Below are positions 1 to 6,954 of a DNA stretch of 13,409 nucleotides, one piece after another. How positions within the stretch are numbered: position 1 is the first letter of the stretch; each line of letters opens with the position of its first letter. The notes below the pieces were generated by a model, which saw nothing but the letters and a program-made list of their open reading frames with translations, did not search any database and was not told the DNA's origin. The position numbers were made by a program, and so were the translations under genes. The stretch is from Clostridia bacterium (GTDB taxonomy: Bacteria > Bacillota > Clostridia > Oscillospirales > CAG-272): positions 1 through 13,409 of the forward strand of contig JAGCYR010000072.1 of NCBI GenBank assembly GCA_017960705.1. The letters are read 5' to 3'.

Positions 1-21
1 CGCGTATTGTTGACGCCGACG

Positions 22-3000
22 TTATCGGTCCTTTCCATCTGTTCCCTCCTCTTCCATCCCCTCGGGATGAAGTTCTTTCTTCTTTTCTTCGTACAGGAGC
101 AGGACGCGCGCCGCTGCCTCCGCGGATTCTTCGCCGCCCTTCCGTTTCATAAACACGCCGGGATCGCGCCCGCCGCCGAAACGCAGCCCGGGACGTTCCG
201 AGAACACCAGAGCCCAGACCCCGAGATCTCCTACCCCCGCCGTGACGAAACGGACGTCGCCCGGTCGGAACTCGACCCGGATCAGCCCGATCCTTGACGC
301 CGCGGCGCGGAGCAGCGAGAGCCAGAGCAGCCGCCGCGTTTCCTTCGGCGGTTCCCCGAAGCGTTCGCGGAACTCGGACAGAACGTCGTTCAGGTCGTCC
401 TCGGTCAGGATCAGCGAGATCTTCTTATACATCTCCATCCGGTGCGCCGAGAGCGGGATATAGGACGACGGGATATTCGCGGAGTCGGGATACTCGATCT
501 TCGCCTCGCTGACCTCGCGGGTCGCTTTTCCCTGTTCCTCGAGGATCGCCTCGTTGAGCAGCCGGATATAGAGATCGTAGCCGACCGAGTCGATATGCCC
601 GTGCTGTTCGGCGCCGAGCAGGTTGCCCGCCCCGCGGATCTCGAGATCTCTGAGAGCGATCTTGAATCCCGCGCCGAATTCGGCGTATTCGCGGATGGCG
701 GAGAGCCGCTTGACCGCGATCTCGGAGAGCGCCTTGCCGGGACGGAAGGTGAAATAGGCGTAGGCGTGACGGCTGCTCCGTCCGACCCGTCCGCGGATCT
801 GGTGGAGCTGCGAGAGCCCCATCCGGTCGGCGTTCTCGATGATGAGCGTGTTGGCGTTGGGAAGGTCGACCCCGGTCTCGATGATGGTGGTGCAAACCAG
901 AACGTCGATCTCGCCCCGGACGAGCGACTGCCAGATATCCTCCAGCTCGTCCTTCTCCATCCGTCCGTGAGCGTAGGCGACCCGCGCCTCGGGCAAAGCG
1001 CGTTTGACCCGGGCGGCGACGAGGTCGATATCGTCGATCTTGTTGTAGAGATAGAGCACCTGCCCGCCGCGGGAGATCTCCCGCCGCATCGCCTCGCCGA
1101 TCACGACGTCGTCGTGCGCCAGAACGAAGGTCTCGACGGGATGGCGGTCGCCCGGCGCTTCGTCGAGGATCGACATATCCCGGATGCCCGACATCGCCAT
1201 ATTGAGCGTGCGGGGGATCGGGGTGGCGGTCAAGGTCAGAACGTCGACGTCGGTGGCGAGCTTCTTCAGTTTCTCTTTCTGCGCGACGCCGAACCGCTGT
1301 TCCTCGTCGACGATGAGCAGACCGAGATCCTTGAAAGCGACGTTCGCGCCGAGCAGGGCGTGCGTGCCGACGATCAGGTCGATCTCGCCGCGTTTGAGCC
1401 GCCGCAGAATAGCCGCCGCCTCCTTCGGAGAGCGGAAGCGCGAGAGCATCTCGACGGTCACGGGGAATCCCCGCATCCGCGAGAGAGCGGTCTGATAATG
1501 CTGAAGGGCGAGGATGGTGGTCGGGACCAGGATCGCGACCTGTTTGCCCGCGACGATCGCCTTGAACGCCGCGCGCAGCGCCACTTCGGTCTTTCCGTAG
1601 CCGACGTCCCCACAGAGAAGCCGATCCATCGGCACGGGGCGGAGCATATCGGATTTGATCTCCTTGATCGCCTCGGTCTGGGATTCGGTCTCCTCGAACT
1701 CGAACGCCTCGTCGAACTCGCGTTCCATTTCACAGTCGGGGGAGAACGAGAAGCCCGGTCGCCTTTGCCTTCGGGCGTACAGGTCGATCAGTTCCTTCGC
1801 CATTTCGCGCGCCGCAGTCTTTGCCTTCGCCTTGGCTTTGCCCCATTCGGGACCGCCGAGCCGCGAGAGTCTGACCGTGCCGTCCTCCGCCTTCGCGCCG
1901 ATGTAGCGCGAGATCATTTCGAGCCGTTCGGCGGGCAGAAAGAGCTTGTCGGTCCCGGCGTAGCGAATGGCGATATAGTCGCGGGTCGCCCCGGCGACCG
2001 TCATGGTCTCGATCCCCTCGAAGATACCGATACCGTAGTTGGCGTGGACGACGTAATCGCCCTCGGAGAGGTCTGCGTAGGAGAGGATGCGCTTCCCCGC
2101 CGCGACCTTGTGACGGGTCCTCTGCTGACGCCGTCTGACGGCGTCGGAGCGTTCCTCGTCGGTGCGGGTGGTGAGGACCGCGATCCGCGCGTTCATCAAC
2201 TCGTAACCCGAGCTGACCGTACCGACCCCGACCGTGATCGCGCCGGCGGGAACGGTGTCGGCGTCGGGGATCGCGTCGGACGCGGCGCGGCGTGCGGGGA
2301 GATCCCGTTCGCGGAGCGACTCCGCAAGCGCGTCCGCCTCGGCGTCCGAGCCCGCGAGCAGAAGGATGCGGTAGCCCCCCGCGAGGAAGGAGCCGACCTC
2401 CTCCGCGAGCATCTCGAACCGCCCCGCGTAGGAGACCGTGCGGCGGCAGCGGAAGCCGAACAGCCCCGCGAGCCTGGTCGCGCCGATCCCGCCCCCGAAA
2501 GGGTTGACGTGGACGGCGACCGTATCCGACAGCGCCCGATCAAACGCCGAAGCCGTCGGGGGGGTGATCGCGTATTTGCCGATCAGCGTCCCCGCGTCGA
2601 GCAGGTTCTTTACGGTTTCAAGGACGAGCGCCGATTGCCCGTCCAGCCGTTCGCGCACCTCGCTCGTTCCGAGGAGGAACGCGACGGGACGCCCGTTCCC
2701 CGGCAAAAAGTCGAACAGGGTCGACGCGTCGGGCATAACGAGCGGATAATACTTATCGAGAAACGAGAGATCGGTCCCGCCGTCCAACGCCGCAAGCTCC
2801 GCGGAGTAGACCTCGCGGGCGTGGGTCTTGAGGTCGGCTTCCCCGTCGATCGACGGCGCCTTGTTCGTCCCGGAACGGGGCGGGAGCGCGGGGAGCTTGG
2901 CGAGTTCCGCCGAAATCACCTCGCGCACTTTGGCAAGCGTTTCGGGGGTGGGCAGGATCTCGCGGGCGGGCAGGAGCGTGACGGGCTCCGTCTCGGTTTC

Positions 3001-3666
3001 GGCGATCCGTTGGGTCAGGGGATCGAAACGGCAGACGCGGTCGATCTCGTCGCCGAAAAAGTCGAGCCGCAGGGGGGCCGCTTCCCCGCCCGGAAACACG
3101 TCGACGATCCCGCCGCGGCGGGCGAACTGACCCGCGCTCTCGACCGTATCGACGCGGCGGTAGCCGTTCTCCGCAAGGATCATCGACAATGCGTCGGGCG
3201 AAAGGATCGCGCCCGGCTTGACGACCGTTCCCGCGTCGGCGAGCCGCTCGGCGGATACCGTCGGCTGAAGGGCGGCGAAGGGGGTGGTGGCGATCGCGTC
3301 GAAGTCGCCCGAGATCGCCCGATACAACACGGAAAGCCGCTCACGTTCAAGATCGTGAGAGGCGGTCATATGATGGAAGCAGAACTCCCGTGCGGGATAG
3401 GCGGCGGCAGAGAGACCGGCGTCGGAGAGCATCGCGCAAACGCGGACCGCCTCGGCTTCGTCCCGGCAGAATACCAGGGCGGGTCGGTGCGACGGGTCGG
3501 CGCGGTGATCACGGATCGCCTCGGCAAGAAAGGCGTCCGCCGCTCCGCCGGACAGACCGTTGACGACGATCGGGAGGGCGGTCTTTGCCGCGACCGTCTC
3601 GGAAAGCGCGATCATGGCGCCGCGGAACTCCCTGTCCAGGCGGATGGGGTTGGTGATCTTCAGCAT
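22..3666 (-). CDS. mfd: Transcription-repair coupling factor Mfd (ATP-dependent DNA translocase)
   Basis: Mfd recognises RNA polymerase stalled at DNA damage, pushes it off with its translocase motor and recruits UvrA for nucleotide excision repair. The 1214-residue product has the full domain order. A UvrB-like N-terminal module includes FARRGGIVDVFP near residues 181-192. The CarD-like RNA-polymerase-interaction domain lies at about 528-590 (GDYVVHANYGIGIF). The superfamily 2 motor has Walker A GDVGYGKT at 686-693, DEEQ at 787-790, TATPIPRT at 813-820 and RGRVGR at 958-963. The TRG region (LRDLEIRGAGNLLG) is near 1005-1018 and the autoregulatory C-terminal domain begins around 1090. The length is typical, and the last 25 residues are a charged tail. 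The ATG is preceded by AAAGGA, which overlaps the stop codon of pth 12 bp upstream, so the two are probably co-transcribed, as pth-mfd often is in Bacillota. All motor motifs look intact. Confidence 0.98.
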   Translation of the reverse strand: MLKITNPIRLDREFRGAMIALSETVAAKTALPIVVNGLSGGAADAFLAEAIRDHRADPSHRPALVFCRDEAEAVRVCAMLSDAGLSAAAYPAREFCFHHMTASHDLERERLSVLYRAISGDFDAIATTPFAALQPTVSAERLADAGTVVKPGAILSPDALSMILAENGYRRVDTVESAGQFARRGGIVDVFPGGEAAPLRLDFFGDEIDRVCRFDPLTQRIAETETEPVTLLPAREILPTPETLAKVREVISAELAKLPALPPRSGTNKAPSIDGEADLKTHAREVYSAELAALDGGTDLSFLDKYYPLVMPDASTLFDFLPGNGRPVAFLLGTSEVRERLDGQSALVLETVKNLLDAGTLIGKYAITPPTASAFDRALSDTVAVHVNPFGGGIGATRLAGLFGFRCRRTVSYAGRFEMLAEEVGSFLAGGYRILLLAGSDAEADALAESLRERDLPARRAASDAIPDADTVPAGAITVGVGTVSSGYELMNARIAVLTTRTDEERSDAVRRRQQRTRHKVAAGKRILSYADLSEGDYVVHANYGIGIFEGIETMTVAGATRDYIAIRYAGTDKLFLPAERLEMISRYIGAKAEDGTVRLSRLGGPEWGKAKAKAKTAAREMAKELIDLYARRQRRPGFSFSPDCEMEREFDEAFEFEETESQTEAIKEIKSDMLRPVPMDRLLCGDVGYGKTEVALRAAFKAIVAGKQVAILVPTTILALQHYQTALSRMRGFPVTVEMLSRFRSPKEAAAILRRLKRGEIDLIVGTHALLGANVAFKDLGLLIVDEEQRFGVAQKEKLKKLATDVDVLTLTATPIPRTLNMAMSGIRDMSILDEAPGDRHPVETFVLAHDDVVIGEAMRREISRGGQVLYLYNKIDDIDLVAARVKRALPEARVAYAHGRMEKDELEDIWQSLVRGEIDVLVCTTIIETGVDLPNANTLIIENADRMGLSQLHQIRGRVGRSSRHAYAYFTFRPGKALSEIAVKRLSAIREYAEFGAGFKIALRDLEIRGAGNLLGAEQHGHIDSVGYDLYIRLLNEAILEEQGKATREVSEAKIEYPDSANIPSSYIPLSAHRMEMYKKISLILTEDDLNDVLSEFRERFGEPPKETRRLLWLSLLRAAASRIGLIRVEFRPGDVRFVTAGVGDLGVWALVFSERPGLRFGGGRDPGVFMKRKGGEESAEAAARVLLLYEEKKKELHPEGMEEEGTDGKDR

Positions 3667-3678
3667 TTATGATCCTTT

Positions 3679-4311
3679 TCAGTGGGAATAGCGATTCATG
3701 GCGTCCTCGATCTTACCGGATACGACAAGCGACGCTGCGTCGAAAAAGTCGGCGGCTCTGTCCGCGATCTTCTTCGCGTCCTCCTCGGGCAGTTTTCCGA
3801 GCACCCAGTCGACGAGGTCGTAATCGGGGCGGGGTTTTTGCCCCACGCCGATCCGGATCCTCGGAAACGCGTCGCTCCCGAGCAGCTCGACGACGTTGCG
3901 GAGCCCGTTGTGCCCGCCGTGCGAGCCGTTTCGCCGGATGCGGATGCGGCCAGGTTCAAAGGAGATATCGTCGCAGAGGACGAGGATTTTTTCGGGCGGG
4001 ATCTTGTAGAACGCCGCCGCCTCGCGCACCGATTCGCCCGAGAGGTTCATAAAGGTCTCGGGTTTCAGGAGCAGGACGCCGTGACCCGCGAGCGAGCCCC
4101 GTCCGGTCAGTCCCTTGTGCGCCGAGCGGTCGATCTTCACCCCCGCCTTTTCCGCGATGGCGTCGATCGCGACGAAGCCCGCGTTGTGGCGGGTCCCCCG
4201 GTACTTGTCGCCCGGGTTGCCGAGCCCCACGATCAGCCATTCGACGGGAGGCAGCGGTTCGTCTTTCTTTCCGGAAAAGATCCTCCGGAACAGTTCGTTC
4301 AGGTCAGCCAT
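3679..4311 (-). CDS. pth: Peptidyl-tRNA hydrolase (bacterial Pth type)
   Basis: Pth cleaves the ester bond of peptidyl-tRNAs that drop off the ribosome and so recycles tRNA; it is a soluble, normally essential enzyme. The 210-residue product carries the family signatures: IVGLGNPG with Asn32, TRHNAGF with the catalytic His42, KPETFMNLSG with Met88 and Asn89, a CDD stretch with Asp114, and GSHGGHNGL with His134. These match the E. coli residues N10, H20, M67, D93 and H113. The protein begins about 22 residues before the usual family start. That extra stretch contains a basic segment (FRRIFSGKKDE), and no ATG, GTG or TTG was seen closer to the core. A GGAGGA ribosome binding site lies 12 nt upstream, inside the end of nadE, whose stop is only 6 bp away. 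mfd follows after 12 bp. Confidence 0.97.
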   Translation of the reverse strand: MADLNELFRRIFSGKKDEPLPPVEWLIVGLGNPGDKYRGTRHNAGFVAIDAIAEKAGVKIDRSAHKGLTGRGSLAGHGVLLLKPETFMNLSGESVREAAAFYKIPPEKILVLCDDISFEPGRIRIRRNGSHGGHNGLRNVVELLGSDAFPRIRIGVGQKPRPDYDLVDWVLGKLPEEDAKKIADRAADFFDAASLVVSGKIEDAMNRYSH

Positions 4312-4317
4312 CGTTAT

Positions 4318-6228
4318 TCAGCGTCCTCCGAGTTCCGCGTAGCGTTGGTCGAGATCCCGGATCCACGCCTCGCTCCCGGCGTCGCTGGGCATAGCGAACC
4401 CGCCGCGCGGGGATAGGGAGAGCGAGCCGATCTTCGGTCCGTCGGCAAGACACGAACGCTTGAACTGCTGTGAGAAGAAGCGTCGGAAAAAGGTCTTCTC
4501 CCACCGGTAGATCTCGTCGAGCGGATAGTCGGGGGCGAAAGCGGCGGCGGCGAGCCTGAGGATCTTGCCCGGCGCGAAACCGCAGCGGACCGCGTACCAG
4601 AGAAAGAAATCGTGCAGTTCGTAGGGACCGACGATCCCCTCGGTCTTCTGCGCGATCTCGCCGTTTTCGGGCGGAAGCAGCTCGGGGCTGACCGGGGTGT
4701 CGAGGATATCCCGCAAAACGGCGGCGACGGCATTTTCGCCCTTGGCTTCGTAATCGTCTGCTACGGCGGAAACGAGGTGGCGCATCAGCGTTTTCGGAAT
4801 CCCTGCGTTGACCCCGTACATCGACATATGGTCGCCGTTATAGGTCGCCCAGCCGAGCGAGAGTTCGGAGAGGTCGCCCGTCCCGACGACGAGCCCCCCT
4901 TCCCCGTTCGCGATATCCATCAGGACTTGGGTGCGCTCGCGCGCCTGTGCGTTTTCGTAGACGGCGTTCGTGTTCTTCGGATCGTGTCCGATATCCTTGA
5001 AATGCTGCGAGACCGACGCCTTGATATCGACCTCGGAGAAGCTCGCGCCGAGCGACTCCGCAAGTTTTTCGGCGTTCCCGCGGGTGCGCCCCGTGGTGCC
5101 GAAACAGGGCATCGTGACGGCGCGGACGGCGGTACGGGGGAGCCCCAGACGGTCGGCGGCGGCGGCAGAGACAAGCAGCGCGAGCGTCGAATCCAGCCCG
5201 CCCGACACGCCTACGACGGCGCGCTTCGCGTACGCCCGCTCCATCCGGGAGGCGAGCGCGCGGGATTGGATATTGAGGATCAGATCGCAGCGCCGTTTCA
5301 GCTCCGCGGGATCGCCCGGAACGAAGGGGAGGCGCGGGACGGCGGGGGTCGGGATCGCTCTCTCGTGGAGATCGAACGACACCTTGTCCCAGATCCCGGG
5401 GAGAGAAGCCGCCCGAGAACGAAGGCGCTCCGAGAGGACGTATTCGAGGTCGACGGTAGCCGAGAGGATCGGTTCGTCCGAGAAAGGCTCGGCTTCCGCG
5501 AGGATCTTCCCCGTCTCGGCGATCAGCCCGTGCCCCGAAAAGACGAGGTCGGTGCCGCTCTCGCCCCTGCCCGCGCCTGCGTAAACGTAGGCGGACTTGA
5601 TCCTCTCGGAATGGACCGCGACGAGATCCCGCCGGAACTTAGCGCGTCCGACGGTCTCGGGGTCGGCGGCGAGATTCACGATCAGGGTCGCGCCCGCAGC
5701 GGCGTGTCCGACGGACGGCGGCACGGGCAGCGTCAGATCGTCCCCGATCTCGCAGGCGACGGTAATGCGCGGCGCTCCCTCGCAGGTAAAGAGCTGGCGC
5801 ACGCCGAAAAGGCAGGTCTCGCCCGCAAAAGAGATCACGGTAGTCTCTTCGGGCGCACCTGCGAATACCCCGCCCGCGACGCTCTTCGGCACTACGCCGA
5901 GAAGTCTTCCGCGGAACGCGGCGGCGGCAGCGTTATACAGTTTTCCTCCGACGGCGACGGGTAGCCCGATAAACGAGAGCAGATCGAGGTCCGCGGTCCC
6001 GTCGAGGTAGTCCCGGAGCGCCGATTCCACGGCGGCAAGCAGGCAGGTCGAACGGTAGAGTTCCCCCGCCGTCGCCGTCGTCAGGGCAAGTTCCGGAGTC
6101 GCGAGTACCGAGATCCCCGCGTCCGCCGCCCGTTCGGCAAGCGAAACGAGTTCCGAGGCGTTCGCCTTCGGATCGCCCACCCCGGCGTTGGGGTTCAGCG
6201 CGCCGACGATCAGAAATCCGTCTTTCAT
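4318..6228 (-). CDS. nadE: NAD+ synthase, two-domain type with a degenerate glutaminase domain
   Basis: This enzyme makes NAD+ from nicotinic acid adenine dinucleotide, ATP and an amide nitrogen. The 636-residue length and order match glutamine-dependent NadE: a nitrilase-fold glutaminase (about 1-270) followed by the synthetase. The synthetase looks intact, with the PP-loop SGGLDST at 342-348, GTGDLSE at 449-455 and LGWATYNGDHM near 458-468. In the glutaminase half the triad Glu (PEL, Glu46) and Lys (VPK, Lys115) are present. The position normally holding the nucleophile, EICEDL in the family, reads EIGDDL here, so Cys is replaced by Gly162 (codon GGG). The nearest Cys is three residues earlier at 159. 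The conserved segment after Lys115 (PNYxEFYExR in relatives, from memory) is also absent. The enzyme may therefore use free ammonia; this is inference. pth begins 6 bp after the stop. Confidence 0.93.
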   Translation of the reverse strand: MKDGFLIVGALNPNAGVGDPKANASELVSLAERAADAGISVLATPELALTTATAGELYRSTCLLAAVESALRDYLDGTADLDLLSFIGLPVAVGGKLYNAAAAAFRGRLLGVVPKSVAGGVFAGAPEETTVISFAGETCLFGVRQLFTCEGAPRITVACEIGDDLTLPVPPSVGHAAAGATLIVNLAADPETVGRAKFRRDLVAVHSERIKSAYVYAGAGRGESGTDLVFSGHGLIAETGKILAEAEPFSDEPILSATVDLEYVLSERLRSRAASLPGIWDKVSFDLHERAIPTPAVPRLPFVPGDPAELKRRCDLILNIQSRALASRMERAYAKRAVVGVSGGLDSTLALLVSAAAADRLGLPRTAVRAVTMPCFGTTGRTRGNAEKLAESLGASFSEVDIKASVSQHFKDIGHDPKNTNAVYENAQARERTQVLMDIANGEGGLVVGTGDLSELSLGWATYNGDHMSMYGVNAGIPKTLMRHLVSAVADDYEAKGENAVAAVLRDILDTPVSPELLPPENGEIAQKTEGIVGPYELHDFFLWYAVRCGFAPGKILRLAAAAFAPDYPLDEIYRWEKTFFRRFFSQQFKRSCLADGPKIGSLSLSPRGGFAMPSDAGSEAWIRDLDQRYAELGGR

Positions 6229-6264
6229 TTGGTTGTCATCCTTTCCTATGGGTCGGTCGGCGGA

Positions 6265-6897
6265 TCAGTCGGCGTTCTCCTCGCGTACCAGGATCAGTTC
6301 GTTCGCGTAGGGCAGCGCCTTGATCGCGTCGCAGAGCACGTGCCACTCGTTCAGTTTGTGCGAGCGGCGCGCGTAATACATATTGATCAAAACCTCGTAG
6401 TTGAGGGTCACCGTCCGGAGCTGGTTGTAGCTCTCGGGGAGCAGCTGGATCATATCGAGCCAATCCTGCTTATCCTTGGTCTCGACGAAGCGCAGGCGCG
6501 CCTCTTCAAGATACGAGATGATACCGTCGAGCACGGCAAGACCCGCTTCGCTCATCCCGTCGCAGGAGAAGTCCTCCCGTCCGAAGGGTTTGGCGTGGAT
6601 CTTGTGCATCGTACTGGTCGAGTTGGCGACCGTTCCGACCTTGTAGGTGTCGAACTCCTTCCACCAGTAGAGCGGTCCGGTGATATCCATCGAGACCAGG
6701 ACCTGCCGGAGGAATTTCCGGTGATCCGACCCCGCCTTCGCCAGTTTGCGCGCCAGCGACAGATCGTTCGGTCCGAGGACGAAGGTCCCGTCGGGCTCCG
6801 TACGGCTGTCGTAGCGGTCCCAACTGTTCAGGGGGTTGCGGGCGCCGCGAATGGCGTTTTCAAAGTTCATGACCGAGATCCGTTCGACTTTCAGCAT
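6265..6897 (-). CDS. Conserved protein of a Clostridia/phage family, possibly a remote ThyX relative
   Basis: I cannot give this 210-residue soluble protein a firm function. It resembles a family I recall from clostridial genomes and their phages. Distinctive segments are RNPLNSWD (20-27), LGPNDLSLARKL (41-52), DHRKFLRQV (58-66), PLYWWKEFDTYKVGT (75-89), NSTSTMHKIH (92-101), QLLPESYNQLRTVTLNYE (151-168) and a closing YYARRSHKLNEWHVLCDAI. The stretch around NSTSTMH weakly recalls the NExSxRY end of the ThyX (flavin-dependent thymidylate synthase) motif. The diagnostic RHR triplet is missing, so ThyX activity is not supported. No signal peptide or membrane segment is visible. The start is well supported: GGAGGAA lies 5 nt before the ATG. 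It sits 57 bp after the alpha-galactosidase gene and 36 bp before nadE, in the same direction, so it is likely co-transcribed with them. Confidence 0.85.
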   Translation of the reverse strand: MLKVERISVMNFENAIRGARNPLNSWDRYDSRTEPDGTFVLGPNDLSLARKLAKAGSDHRKFLRQVLVSMDITGPLYWWKEFDTYKVGTVANSTSTMHKIHAKPFGREDFSCDGMSEAGLAVLDGIISYLEEARLRFVETKDKQDWLDMIQLLPESYNQLRTVTLNYEVLINMYYARRSHKLNEWHVLCDAIKALPYANELILVREENAD

Positions 6898-6954
6898 ATC
6901 TTCCTCCGTTTTTTCGGGGGCGTGCGCCCTCCGGATATTTGATCGTGTGTTGGT

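Noticed and set aside
1..21. Possible next gene of the minus-strand run after mfd
   Set aside because: Only 21 bases remain after the mfd stop and no start codon or terminator is visible, so nothing can be called.
442..3672. A 1076-codon open frame on the plus strand across mfd
   Set aside because: It is antisense to a gene with intact Mfd motifs. Long open antisense frames are expected in GC-rich coding DNA, and its composition (rich in Arg, Asp, Gly, low complexity) is not protein-like.
6226..6240. A four-codon mini-ORF (ATG ACA ACC AAA TGA) overlapping the nadE start
   Set aside because: Its ATG sits directly on the ribosome binding site, too close for initiation, so the overlap is probably coincidence.
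6898..6954. GC hairpin (GGGCGCACGCCC) in the gap after the alpha-galactosidase gene
   Set aside because: On the transcribed strand it is followed by A residues rather than T, and the stem is only 4-5 bp, so it is not a terminator for this operon.
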